Positions 8,248-17,031 of a stretch of DNA of 64,000 nt are shown piece by piece. Below the pieces are notes generated by a model, which worked only from the letters and a program-made list of their open reading frames with translations, had not been told where the DNA came from and did not search any database. The DNA comes from Actinomadura latina NBRC 106108 (lineage in GTDB: Bacteria; Actinomycetota; Actinomycetes; Streptosporangiales; Streptosporangiaceae): assembly GCF_001552195.1 (NCBI RefSeq), contig NZ_BCQS01000033.1, positions 1-64,000 on the forward strand. Direction: 5' to 3'. A program made the translations under genes and the position numbers. Numbering within the stretch: position 1 is the first letter of the stretch; every line of letters begins with the position of its first letter.

Positions 8248-9357
8248 ATGGGGATCGGGGACGGGACGCTGGCCGTCGGAGCCGGGCGGCCGGAGGCGGA
8301 GAACTACGCGCCGAGCCTGCCCGGCCCGGTCTTCGCGTCGCACTTTCATCTGGCCGGCGAGGCCGGCGGGCCCTACACGTACGCGCGGGACACCAACCCC
8401 ACGTGGACGCTGCTGGAGCGGGCGATCGGGGAGCTTGAGGGCGGGGCGGAGGTCGTCTCGTTCTCATCCGGGATGGCAGCCGTGTCGGCCGTGCTCCTGT
8501 CGCAGGTGCGGGCCGGCGACACCGTCGTTCTCCCGGACGACTGCTACCAGGTGACGCGGGCGCTCAAGGAGCGGCTGGAGTCGTACGGGGCGGAGGTGCG
8601 GATGGCGCCCACCGCCGGGGACGCGCAGATCGCGCTGGTCGACGGGGCCCGGCTGGTGTGGCTGGAGTCGCCGTCCAATCCGGGTCTGGACGTGTGCGAC
8701 ATCGCGCGGCTCGCCGAGGCCGCGCACGCGGCGGGGGCGCTGCTGGCGGTGGACAACACGTTGGCCACGCCGCTGGGTCAGCGGCCCCTGGATCTGGGCG
8801 CCGATTTCTCGGTCGCCAGTGACACCAAGGCGTTGACCGGGCACGGCGATCTGCTGATCGGCCATGTCGCGACGCGCGATGCGGAACTGGCCGAGGGAAT
8901 CCGGTTCTGGCGCAAGACCGTGGGCGCCATTCCCGGGCCGATGGAGGCCTGGCTGGCGCACCGGTCGCTCGCCACCCTGCAGCTGAGGCTGGAGCGGCAG
9001 GCCGCCAACGCGCTGGCGGTGGCGGAGGCGCTGCGCGGACGGGTCGCGGGGCTCAGGCATCCCGGGCTGCCGGACGATCCGGCGCACGAGGTGGCGGCCC
9101 GGCAGATGCGGCGGTTCGGATGCGTCGTCTCGTTCACGCTGCCGAGCGAGGAGGCCGCCGAAAGGTTCCTCGGGTCGCTGCGTCTGGTCATGCAGGCCAC
9201 CAGCTTCGGCGCCGTGCACAGCTCCGCGGAACGGCGCGGACGCTGGGGCGGCGACGCGGTCGAACCGGGGTTCGTCCGGTTCTCGGCCGGCATCGAGGAC
9301 ACCGATGACCTCGTCGCGGACGTTCTCCAGGCCCTGGAGGCCGGCGGCCCGGCGTGA
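8248..9357 (+). CDS. Cystathionine gamma-lyase/synthase family PLP enzyme
   Basis: A 369-residue pyridoxal-phosphate enzyme of the Cys/Met metabolism family (transsulfuration or sulfur amino-acid lyase). Visible are the cofactor-phosphate loop SFSSGMAAVSAVLL, the WLESPSNPGLDVCDI and AVDNTLATPLGQRPLDLGAD segments, and the Schiff-base lysine in SDTKALTGHGD (Lys194). The length is slightly below the usual 380-400. A GAGAGG ribosome site precedes the ATG at 8248. Closest by eye to cystathionine gamma-lyase; cystathionine gamma-synthase or methionine gamma-lyase activity cannot be excluded. Confidence 0.83.
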   Translation: MGIGDGTLAVGAGRPEAENYAPSLPGPVFASHFHLAGEAGGPYTYARDTNPTWTLLERAIGELEGGAEVVSFSSGMAAVSAVLLSQVRAGDTVVLPDDCYQVTRALKERLESYGAEVRMAPTAGDAQIALVDGARLVWLESPSNPGLDVCDIARLAEAAHAAGALLAVDNTLATPLGQRPLDLGADFSVASDTKALTGHGDLLIGHVATRDAELAEGIRFWRKTVGAIPGPMEAWLAHRSLATLQLRLERQAANALAVAEALRGRVAGLRHPGLPDDPAHEVAARQMRRFGCVVSFTLPSEEAAERFLGSLRLVMQATSFGAVHSSAERRGRWGGDAVEPGFVRFSAGIEDTDDLVADVLQALEAGGPA

Positions 9358-9368
9358 GCGCCGCCGGC
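9340..9368. terminator. Hairpin at convergent gene ends
   Basis: GCCGGCGGC (9340-9348) pairs with GCCGCCGGC (9360-9368) around the stop codon of the gamma-lyase-family gene; it lies between that gene and the convergent flavoenzyme gene. Confidence 0.55.
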
Positions 9369-9376
9369 CCGGACGA

Positions 9377-10765
9377 TCACGAACGGGTGCGCATGTCCTC
9401 CTCGACGGCGTCGGCGGCCTTGCGGGCGGCGATCAGGACCGGGTCCCAGACGGGCGCGAACGGCGGCGCGTAGCCGAGGTCGAGCCCGGTCATCTCCTCG
9501 ACCGTCATCCGGTTCCACAGCGCGATGGCGAGGCCGTCGATCCGCTTGGCGGCGTTCTCCTCGCCCACGATCTGCGCGCCGAGCAGCCGCCCCGAGCGCC
9601 GCTCGGCGATCAGCTTCGTCTTCATCCCGGTGGCGCCCGGGTGGTAGCCGGCGCGGGTGGTCGACTCGACGACCACGCTCAGCGCCGCGAACCCGGCGGC
9701 GGCCGCCTCCCGCTCGCTCAGGCCGGTCCGCGCGACCTCCACCTGGCAGATCTTGGCCACGGCGGTGCCCACGACGCCCGGGAAGGTCGCGTAGCCGCCG
9801 CCGATGTTGACGCCGGCGACGCGCCCCTGCTTGTTGGCGTGCGTCCCGAGCGGGATCGCGACCGGGCCGCCGGACACGAGGTGGCGGCTCTCGACGCAGT
9901 CGCCCGCCGCCCACACCCGCTCCGCCCGGGTCCGCATCCGGCGGTCGGTGACGATGCCGCCCGTCGGGCCGGTCTCGATCCCCGCGTCGCGGGCCAGCCC
10001 GGACGCCGGTTTCACGCCCAGGCCGAGGACGACCAGGTCCGCGGGCAGCGTCCGGCCTCCGGTGCGGACGGCGGCGACGTACCCGTCCGGCGCGGTGTCG
10101 AAGCCCTCGACCGGCTTGCCCAGGTGCAGCCGCACGCCGAGGCCGCGCATCGCGTCCGCGATGATCGCGCCCATATCCGGGTCGAGGGTGCGCATCGGCT
10201 GGTCGGCGGCGTCCACCAGGGACACCTCCAGGCCGCGCCGCACCAGCGCCTCGGCCATCTCCAGGCCGATGTAGCCGCCGCCCACCACGACGGCGCGGCG
10301 CGGCGCGCGCTCTTCGAGGACGCGGCGGATCGCCACCCCGTCGCCCAGGACCTGGACGCCGTGGATCCCCTTCGCGTCCGCCCCGGGCAGCCGCGGCCGG
10401 ACCGGGACGGCGCCGGTCCCGATCACGAGGTCGTCGTAGGGCTCCCAGCGCTCGCCGCCGCCGTCCACGTCGCGGACGCGCACCCGGCCGCCGTCCAGGT
10501 CGATCTCCACCGCCTCGGCGCGCAGCCGCAGGTCGATGTCCCGGTCGCGGAACTCGGCGGGGGTGCGCGCGATCAGCTTGCCGAGCTCGTCGACCACGCC
10601 GCCGACGAAGTACGGGATGCCGCACGCCGAGTAGGACGCGTAGTGCCCGCGCTCGACGGCGACGATCTCCAGCTCGTCCGGGCCGCGCCGCCTGCGGGCC
10701 TGGGACGCGGCGCTCATCCCGGCGGCGTCGCCTCCGATGACGAGCAGGCGTTCACGTGCGGCCAT
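9377..10765 (-). CDS. CoA-disulfide reductase / NADH oxidase-like flavoprotein
   Basis: A 462-residue FAD- and NAD(P)H-dependent pyridine nucleotide-disulfide oxidoreductase. It starts with a dinucleotide fold (LLVIGGDAAGMSAASQAR); the single redox Cys48 lies in YSACGIPYFVGG, as in CoA-disulfide reductases, not the CxxxxC of glutathione reductase. The NAD fold is VVVGGGYIGLEMAEAL, the second FAD motif is VWAAGDCVES, and a dimerisation domain follows. The ATG at 10765 is preceded by GGGGAGGAAG; a longer frame upstream has no ribosome site. It probably maintains low-molecular-weight thiol disulfides or reduces oxygen; the mycothiol-producing background of actinomycetes makes the natural substrate uncertain. 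Confidence 0.82.
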   Translation of the reverse strand: MAARERLLVIGGDAAGMSAASQARRRRGPDELEIVAVERGHYASYSACGIPYFVGGVVDELGKLIARTPAEFRDRDIDLRLRAEAVEIDLDGGRVRVRDVDGGGERWEPYDDLVIGTGAVPVRPRLPGADAKGIHGVQVLGDGVAIRRVLEERAPRRAVVVGGGYIGLEMAEALVRRGLEVSLVDAADQPMRTLDPDMGAIIADAMRGLGVRLHLGKPVEGFDTAPDGYVAAVRTGGRTLPADLVVLGLGVKPASGLARDAGIETGPTGGIVTDRRMRTRAERVWAAGDCVESRHLVSGGPVAIPLGTHANKQGRVAGVNIGGGYATFPGVVGTAVAKICQVEVARTGLSEREAAAAGFAALSVVVESTTRAGYHPGATGMKTKLIAERRSGRLLGAQIVGEENAAKRIDGLAIALWNRMTVEEMTGLDLGYAPPFAPVWDPVLIAARKAADAVEEDMRTRS

Positions 10766-10794
10766 GACGGCTTCCTCCCCAAATGATCGTCCGT

Positions 10795-10804
10795 AACGAT
10801 CGTT
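10795..10804. promoter_or_regulatory. Palindromic operator candidate
   Basis: Perfect palindrome AACGATCGTT with a related ACGATCAT half 10-20 bp away, in the 43-bp gap just upstream of the flavoenzyme start. It looks like a TetR- or MarR-type site; the regulator is unknown. Confidence 0.4.
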
Positions 10805-10808
10805 CTCG

Positions 10809-11921
10809 TCACCGACCATAGACGCGGCGGGCGTTGCCCGACGCGATCATCCCCGCGATCCGCTCGGCGTCCCCGGACGTCCACGCGCCGTCCTCGACGC
10901 CGCCCGCGAGGAACCCGGCGAGGCCGTGCCGGAACAGCAGCGCGCCCAAGTGGTACAGCTCGGCGAGCCCGAACGCGTCCGAGGAGTACAGCACCTTCCC
11001 GAACGGCGCCAGCTCCAGCAGCTCGGCGATCAGCGCGGGCGAGCGGTGCCCGAGGTTGTGGGTGGCGAGCCCGGCGTCGACGTACACGTTCGGGAGCACC
11101 TGCGCGAGGTAGCCGGCGTGCCGGTGGAACGGGTAGTTGTGCAGCAGCATCGCCGGGACCGGGTCCATGGCGCGCAGCAGCTCGATCAGCAGCAGCGGGT
11201 CGCCGCGGCGCAGGTCGGCGTCCACGTCCCCGTACCCGGCGTGGAACTGGACGGGCAGCCCCGCGTCGACCGCGCACCAGACGAGGAACCGGTGCAGGAC
11301 CTCGTCGCAGACGCGCGGCGCGTTCCCGCCCGCCTCCGCCGCGAGCATCAGCCGCCCGGCGGCCCCCGTCACCTCGGCGTCGGACGGCCGCTGCCCGGAC
11401 AGCTCCAGCCCGGCCCGGTAGGCGGCGATCGACTTGGCGCCGACGACGTCCCGGGCATCGAGCCGGGAGCGCACCTCGTCCGCGAAGCCCGCGGCTCCGA
11501 CGCCGCCGGCCGCGACCCGCTCGGCCACGGTCTCCAGCCGGACGATCTCGCGGGCGTCCGCGCCGGCGAGCCGGCCCAGCTCGGGCGGGCCGAGGATCGC
11601 CTCCGGGCTGTAGCCGGTGTCCACGTACAGGGCGTCCAGCCGGGCCGCGGCCAGGAAGCGGCGGTTGACCTCGGCCGCGCCCAGCCCGGCGCGGCGCGCC
11701 AGGTACCCGTCCGGCTCCGCGTGCGCGTCCAGGCCCAGGACGGGCGGGCACCAGCGCCGCAGCGCGAACCCCACCTGCGTGTCGAACATGCTCACTCCGG
11801 GCGGCCCGGACGTCTCCGCCTCGGTCAGCGACTCCTCGAACGCCGCCCGGCCGAGATCACGGTCGAGGACGCCGTGACAGTGGTGATCGACCAGCGGCAG
11901 CGACTCCAGGTGCTCCAGCAC
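10809..11921 (-). CDS. FluG-type amidohydrolase
   Basis: A 370-residue amidohydrolase-superfamily protein. Metal-ligand motifs include PLVDHHCHG at the N-terminus and PVQFHAGYGD in the second half; LLHNYPFHRHAGYLAQVLPNVYVDAG and YSSDAFGLAELYHLG continue the barrel. This architecture matches the N-terminal half of fungal FluG and related bacterial proteins linked to glutamine-synthetase-like ligases. The GTG at 11921 was chosen because AGGGAGG lies just upstream and the conserved domain begins there. It is divergent from the glutamine-synthetase-like gene with a 98-bp shared promoter region. Hydrolysis of a gamma-glutamyl or other amide is likely but unproven. Confidence 0.8.
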   Translation of the reverse strand: MLEHLESLPLVDHHCHGVLDRDLGRAAFEESLTEAETSGPPGVSMFDTQVGFALRRWCPPVLGLDAHAEPDGYLARRAGLGAAEVNRRFLAAARLDALYVDTGYSPEAILGPPELGRLAGADAREIVRLETVAERVAAGGVGAAGFADEVRSRLDARDVVGAKSIAAYRAGLELSGQRPSDAEVTGAAGRLMLAAEAGGNAPRVCDEVLHRFLVWCAVDAGLPVQFHAGYGDVDADLRRGDPLLLIELLRAMDPVPAMLLHNYPFHRHAGYLAQVLPNVYVDAGLATHNLGHRSPALIAELLELAPFGKVLYSSDAFGLAELYHLGALLFRHGLAGFLAGGVEDGAWTSGDAERIAGMIASGNARRVYGR

Positions 11922-12019
11922 GGCGCCCGCCTCCCTGAAACAAGCCGTCGTTCTCCCTACGATGCCCTTACGGGCCGTGCCCGCGTCCGCCGCCGCCACT
12001 CCGACCGGGAGCCAGCACC

Positions 12020-13465
12020 GTGGAACAGACCCCCGAGACCGCGACCAGCGGATCCGGCCTCGACGCGTACGCGCTCAGCGGAGCCGAGCGCACGCGCCTC
12101 GCTGACCGCGCCGCCGTCGCGGCCCGGAGGCTGGCCGGGGACGGTCTCGTGGGCATCGCGCTGACCTGGGTGGACGTCAGCGGCATCACCCGCACCAAGA
12201 CCGTCCCGGTGGAGCGGCTGGAGCACGCCGCCGCGTGGGGCGTCGGGATGTCCCCGGTGTTCGACGTCTTCCTGCTGGACGACTCGATCGTGTCCGGGCG
12301 CCACATCGGCGGCCCCGTCGGCGACCTGCGGCTCCATCCCGTCCTGGAGCGGCTCGTGCCGATGGCGGCGCTGCCCGGCTGGGCGCACGCGCCCGCGCAC
12401 CGCTACGCGCAGGACGGGGTCCCGCACCCGCTGGACGCGCGGGCCCTGCTGCGCCGCGAGACCGACCGGCTCTCGGCGCTGGGCTGGTCGGTGAAGGCGG
12501 CGTTCGAGATCGAGTGGGCGGTGTCGCAGGGCGACGGGGACGAGTTCACCCCCGCCTGCAAGGGCCCCGCGTACGGGATGACGCGGATCACGGAGCTGGC
12601 GGGCTACCTGCGGGACGTCCTCGGGGCGCTGAAGGAGACGGGCGTCACGGTCGTGCAGCTGCACCCGGAGTACGCGCCCGGGCAGTACGAGGTGTCGGTG
12701 GAAGCGGAGGACCCGCTCGGCGCGGCCGACACAACCGTCCTGGTCCGGGAGACGATCCGGGCGGTGACGATGCGGCACGGCATGGCCGCGTCGTTCTCCC
12801 CCAAGGTCGAGGCCGACTCGGTCGGCAACGGCGCCCACGTCCACCTCAGCCTGTGGCGGGAGGGCACGGGCGACGGACCGGCGAACGCGATGGCGGGCGG
12901 CGGCGGCCCGTACGGGATGACGGCGGCCGGGGAGGCGTTCGCCGCCGGGATCCTGCACCACCTGCCCGCGCTGCTGGCGATCGGCGCGCCGACGGTGGCG
13001 AGCTACCTGCGGCTGATCCCGTCCCATTGGGCGGGCGCGTTCGCCTGCTGGGGGCTGGAGAACCGGGAGGCGGCGCTGCGGTTCGTCACCGGGGCCGAGG
13101 GCGAGCGGGCGACCGCGGCGAACCTCGAGGTCAAGTGCCTGGACGCCGCCGCGAACCCGTACCTGCTGCCGGCGGCCCTCCTCGCCGCCGGGCGGGACGG
13201 CCTCGACAGCGGCCTGCGGCTGCCCGCGCCCGTCGACGTCGACCCGGCGGGCCTGCCGGAAGCGGACCGCGCGGCCCGGGGCATCGTGCCGCTCCCGGCC
13301 TCGCTGGCGGAGTCGGTCGCGGCGTTCGAGGCGGACACCGTCCTGCGGGACGCGCTCGGCGAGGCGGTGGCCGACACGGTCGCGGCGGTGCGGCGCGGGG
13401 AGATCGAGCTGCTGGACGGCGCGACGCCGCAGCAGGTCGCCGCCGCCACCCGCTGGCGCCACTGA
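12020..13465 (+). CDS. Glutamine synthetase-like gamma-glutamyl ligase
   Basis: A 481-residue type-I glutamine-synthetase-fold protein. The N-terminal beta-grasp part includes IALTWVDVSGITRTKTVPVE; the catalytic part has AAFEIEW, PEYAPGQYEVSVE, the ATP-loop region KVEADSVGNGAHVHLSLW, and KCLDAAANPYLLPAALLAAG. It departs from housekeeping GlnA in length and active-site details and resembles the GlnA3/GlnA4/FluG group that condenses glutamate with amines. The GTG start has GGGAG about 8 bp upstream. The pairing with the divergent amidohydrolase suggests amine or polyamine assimilation; the substrate is not identifiable. Confidence 0.8.
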   Translation: MEQTPETATSGSGLDAYALSGAERTRLADRAAVAARRLAGDGLVGIALTWVDVSGITRTKTVPVERLEHAAAWGVGMSPVFDVFLLDDSIVSGRHIGGPVGDLRLHPVLERLVPMAALPGWAHAPAHRYAQDGVPHPLDARALLRRETDRLSALGWSVKAAFEIEWAVSQGDGDEFTPACKGPAYGMTRITELAGYLRDVLGALKETGVTVVQLHPEYAPGQYEVSVEAEDPLGAADTTVLVRETIRAVTMRHGMAASFSPKVEADSVGNGAHVHLSLWREGTGDGPANAMAGGGGPYGMTAAGEAFAAGILHHLPALLAIGAPTVASYLRLIPSHWAGAFACWGLENREAALRFVTGAEGERATAANLEVKCLDAAANPYLLPAALLAAGRDGLDSGLRLPAPVDVDPAGLPEADRAARGIVPLPASLAESVAAFEADTVLRDALGEAVADTVAAVRRGEIELLDGATPQQVAAATRWRH

Positions 13466-13484
13466 GGGACCGGAGGCAGCGGCG

Positions 13485-14018
13485 ATGCGCGTCACGGGTT
13501 ACCGGAGCCACGGGGTGTCGGCGGCGGTCGCGCTGGTCAACGCCGTGACGAGCGCCGGCGGGGACGGCTCCGCCGGCGCGCTGCGCCGCATCCTGCGCGA
13601 CGCCGAGTTCTTCTGGCGGGAGTTCCGCGACGAGGACGCCGAGGAGCTCCGCCGCTGGGGCCGGACCCTGCGCCCGTTCTTCGACGCCGGCCGGCTCCAG
13701 GACGCGACAGCGCTGCTGAACCGGCTCATGCTGGAGAGCCCCATGCACCCGCACCTGGCCGACCACGAGCCGCACGGCCTGCACATGCACTACGCGCCGC
13801 CCTCGTCCCGGCTCCCGGACCGGTTCCGCGCGACCACGCTGATGAGCCTCGCCGAGCTGGTCGTGGAGCACGGGCTCGGCCGGACCGGCGTGTGCGCGGC
13901 CGCCGGCTGCGACCGCGTCTACGCCGACACGTCCCGGGCGGGCCGGCGCCGGTTCTGCTCGGAGGCGTGCGCGAACCGGACGAACGTCGCCGCGTTCCGC
14001 GCCCGCCGCCGGACGTGA
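13485..14018 (+). CDS. CGNR zinc-finger protein (ABATE-type)
   Basis: A 177-residue protein with a stress-induced ABATE-like N-terminal domain and a C-terminal CGNR-type zinc finger: cysteines in CAAAGCDRVY and RRFCSEACANRTNVAAFRARRR. In this protein the hallmark CGNR reads CANR, a common variant. The arrangement suggests a DNA-binding transcriptional regulator. A GGAGG lies about 8 bp before the ATG, and the gene follows the ligase by 19 bp, so it may be co-transcribed with it and regulate the ligase/amidohydrolase pair. The target is unknown. Confidence 0.8.
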   Translation: MRVTGYRSHGVSAAVALVNAVTSAGGDGSAGALRRILRDAEFFWREFRDEDAEELRRWGRTLRPFFDAGRLQDATALLNRLMLESPMHPHLADHEPHGLHMHYAPPSSRLPDRFRATTLMSLAELVVEHGLGRTGVCAAAGCDRVYADTSRAGRRRFCSEACANRTNVAAFRARRRT

Positions 14019-14078
14019 CCTCCCCCGCATTCAGGGGCTTTGCCGCAATATTGCCGGGGTGCGGGAAGGACGTACGGC

Positions 14079-15398
14079 ATGCCACGCCCGCTCTTCCGCG
14101 CCCGGTCCGGCCGGGGCGACCGTGCCGGACGCTCGCCGCTGCACGTGGCGATGGAGGTGCAGTCCACCGTCTACCGCATCGCCCGGCTGACGCTCACCGC
14201 CGTGCTGGCGTTCGTGCTGGCGAGCGCCGTGCTGCCGCCGGGCCAGCCGGAACCGCTGCTGTCGCCGCTGACGGCGCTGCTCGTGGTGCAGTTCTCCGTC
14301 GTCGGGACGATCAAGGCGGGCATCCTGCGGGTCCTGGCGGTCACCTCGGGGGTGCTGGTCGCGGTGATGGCCGCGTCCACCATCGGGTTCTCCTGGTGGA
14401 CGCTCGGCCTCACGATCTGCGCCGCGCTGGTCATCGGGCACGTCCTGCGGCTCGGCGAGCACGTGCTGGAGGTGCCGATCTCCGCGATGCTGATCTTCGC
14501 GCTGGGCGCGGCCAGCGAGGCGGGCGCGACCGAGCGGGTGCTGGAGACGCTGATCGGCGCGGCGACCGGGCTGGCGGCGACGCTGCTGGTCCCGTCGGTG
14601 CGGGTGCGGCCGGCGGAGGAGGCCGTCGAGGACGTCGCCGGGAAGCTGCGCGGGCTGATCGAGGACATCGCGGACGGGCTGCGCGGCGACCGCACCGAGG
14701 GCGAGGCGGCCCGCTGGCAGGACGAGGCGGAGCGGCTCGCCCGCGAACTGGGCCGTACCGACCGCGACCTCGGCGCCGCCGAGGAGAGCGTCAGGCTGAA
14801 CCCGCGGGCGCGGCGGCTCGTCGACGCCGGCGTCGCGCTGCGCAACGCCATGGAGACCATGGAGCACTGCATGCTGTCGCTGCGCGGGCTGACCCGGTCC
14901 CTCGCCGACGACGAGGGGTTCGGGGAGCGGGGCCGGCTGCTGACCGACCCGACGCTGCGCCGCGAACTCGGCGACGCGCTCGCCGGGATCGCCGCGAGCA
15001 TCGCCGCCTACGGCCGGCTCGCCCGCTCCGACCTCACCCGCGACGCCCGCCCCTTCCTCGCCGAGCACGACCTGGAGGTGCGGGTGGACGTGGCCCGCGA
15101 GCGGCGCGCCCGGCTGCGCCGCGAGCTGCACGGACGCGCCGCGGCCGGGGACCTGTGGCCGCTGTACGGCGAGGTGTCCATGGACATCGACCGGCTCATC
15201 GAGAACCTGCGGGTCGAGCACCGGGCCCGCGCCCGCGAGCACTGGCGGCGGCACCGCGGCGCGTCCCGGCACCTGCCCGCCCGCCCGGTCCAGGCCGTCC
15301 AGCAGGCCGGGCACCAGCTCCGCCGGGCCGCCGGCTCCGCCACCCGGGCGGCCGAACGCAACCCCCGCGACCGCGGCGGGCCGGACGACCGCCCGTGA
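14079..15398 (+). CDS. Aromatic acid exporter (FUSC/ArAE) family membrane protein
   Basis: A 439-residue inner-membrane protein. Residues about 28-165 contain four to five hydrophobic segments (for example LTLTAVLAFVLASAVL, LLTALLVVQFSVVG-like stretches and AMLIFALGAASEAG), the pattern of aromatic-acid exporter family half-transporters. The remaining 270 residues are charged and helical (EEAVEDVAGKLRGLIEDI, and ARWQDEAERLARELGRTD), probably cytoplasmic coiled coil. GGAAGGA precedes the ATG at 14079. The transported compound is unknown, and it may act as a homo-oligomer because it is half the length of YccS-type proteins. Confidence 0.72.
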   Translation: MPRPLFRARSGRGDRAGRSPLHVAMEVQSTVYRIARLTLTAVLAFVLASAVLPPGQPEPLLSPLTALLVVQFSVVGTIKAGILRVLAVTSGVLVAVMAASTIGFSWWTLGLTICAALVIGHVLRLGEHVLEVPISAMLIFALGAASEAGATERVLETLIGAATGLAATLLVPSVRVRPAEEAVEDVAGKLRGLIEDIADGLRGDRTEGEAARWQDEAERLARELGRTDRDLGAAEESVRLNPRARRLVDAGVALRNAMETMEHCMLSLRGLTRSLADDEGFGERGRLLTDPTLRRELGDALAGIAASIAAYGRLARSDLTRDARPFLAEHDLEVRVDVARERRARLRRELHGRAAAGDLWPLYGEVSMDIDRLIENLRVEHRARAREHWRRHRGASRHLPARPVQAVQQAGHQLRRAAGSATRAAERNPRDRGGPDDRP

Positions 15399-15428
15399 CG
15401 GCCTCTGGCGACTCCTGTTCGGCGGCAG

Positions 15429-16862
15429 TCAGCGGAAGGCCGGCTCCAGGACGTCGATACCGCGGGTGTTGTCGGCGACGTAGACGTACTTCCCGTGCCA
15501 GTACGGCTGCCAGGACGCGGCGTCCGCCGGCCGGTAGTAGGCGACCTGCCTGGGGTTCGTGGGGTCGCGGACGTCCAGGAAGCGCGTCCCCTGCGAGTAG
15601 AACGACTGGACGATCACCCCGTCGCGGACGTCGAAGTAGTGGGCGGAGCAGTCGGTGCTGGCGGGGTCGCTGCCCTCCTTGCCTGCGACGCCCCACGTCC
15701 CGACGGTGTGCAGGCGGAACTTGTGCTCCGGCGTGGAGCGCCAGCCTTCGCCCCTGTAGGAGCCCTTCAGGGACGCGATGACGAGGAGGCCGTCGTTGGC
15801 GCAGCCGTCGTTGAAGGTCTCCTCGGTGACGTAGAGGAGCTGCCCGTTGCCCCACCTGCGGGGGTCGGCGGCCTGGTTCCGCGTCCGGCCCACCGCGCGG
15901 TAGCTGTTGTGCATGAACGTGGAGTTGGTCGTGGCCTCGTCCAGGCCGCCGCCCGCGTACGGGACGGGGTCGACCGCGGTGGCCCTGCGCCACTCCTTCT
16001 CCACCGGGTCGTAGTGCCGGCCGGTCGTGTAGTAGCCGCGGACGCCGCCGCGTCCGGACGCCCATGCCACACCGTTGGAGTCGACCTGGATGTCGTGGGT
16101 GTAGTCGGTCTTGCCGTCGTTGCGGCCGGTGTCGATCGGGTCCTGGTGGACCTTCGGCCTGGCCGGGTCGCGGACGTCGGTGACCCAGACCGGGCGCCCG
16201 CCCCAGTCCTCGGGCATCCAGTCGGCCTTGGCGGGGCCGCCCGTCCACAGGTACCTGCAGTCGTTCACGCACGTCGTGGTGTGCCCGGCGGGGACCTTCA
16301 CGTAGGTGATCTGGCGCAGGTTCTCCGGTTTGGACGCGTCCACGACGTAGATGCCGGACTCGCCGGTGCGCGTGTCGCCGCCGAATGCGCGCGGGTCCCG
16401 GGACAAGTAGATGATCTTGCGCTTGGGGTCGAAGTCGGTGTCCTCGGTCTCCCACATGCCCGGCATGTTCAGCTGCCCGACCAGCGTGGGGACCTTCGGA
16501 TCGGCGGTGATGTCGTAGGCCTTCAGCCCGAACTCGCCGGTCGCGTACATGATCGTCCGCTTGTGGGGGCCGCGGCCGTAGTCCATGAACATCAGCGAGA
16601 TGGCGCCCTTGGCGTCGGACACGCCGCCGACGCGCCGCACGCCCTTGACCGCCTCGGACTTCGCGGCCGCGGCGGCGTCAGCCCGGTGGTAGTGCCCGGC
16701 GTGGCCGCCGGTGCCTTCGGTCCCGGCGGCCTGCCCGGTCCGGGTGTTCTCGGGTTCGGGCGGGCAGGCCCAGGCGGAGCCGGCCAGCAGCGCCACCGAC
16801 GCCGCGACCGCCGCGCCGCCCTGGGCGAGGCGCCCGGCGGGGATGGATGTGCGAGGGAGCAT
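15429..16862 (-). CDS. Secreted LVIVD-repeat beta-propeller protein
   Basis: A 477-residue exported protein. The signal peptide includes AVAASVALLAGSAWA; the mature part repeats blade-like motifs such as GIYVVDASKPENLRQITYV, WVTDVRDPARPKVH, TRFLDVRDPTNPRQVAYY and GIDVLEPAF, the LVIVD pattern of surface beta-propellers. Function is unknown; such proteins are usually extracellular and may bind ligands or partners. The ATG at 16862 follows GTGGAGG. It is transcribed divergently from the solute-binding protein gene, with a 169-bp gap. Confidence 0.78.
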   Translation of the reverse strand: MLPRTSIPAGRLAQGGAAVAASVALLAGSAWACPPEPENTRTGQAAGTEGTGGHAGHYHRADAAAAAKSEAVKGVRRVGGVSDAKGAISLMFMDYGRGPHKRTIMYATGEFGLKAYDITADPKVPTLVGQLNMPGMWETEDTDFDPKRKIIYLSRDPRAFGGDTRTGESGIYVVDASKPENLRQITYVKVPAGHTTTCVNDCRYLWTGGPAKADWMPEDWGGRPVWVTDVRDPARPKVHQDPIDTGRNDGKTDYTHDIQVDSNGVAWASGRGGVRGYYTTGRHYDPVEKEWRRATAVDPVPYAGGGLDEATTNSTFMHNSYRAVGRTRNQAADPRRWGNGQLLYVTEETFNDGCANDGLLVIASLKGSYRGEGWRSTPEHKFRLHTVGTWGVAGKEGSDPASTDCSAHYFDVRDGVIVQSFYSQGTRFLDVRDPTNPRQVAYYRPADAASWQPYWHGKYVYVADNTRGIDVLEPAFR

Positions 16863-17031
16863 CGCGCCTCCACGGAAGAAGATCTTCGCAAGCGCCAGTG
16901 TGACCGCGCCCGCAGACTTGATCAACAGGCGGCTTGGTCACGAAATGGACTCAGCACCGTAAGAGCTGGTGGGACCTGTCGTCGTCCTCTACGCTCACCG
17001 GCGTCGGCCGCCCCCTGCTCCCGGGAGAGGC

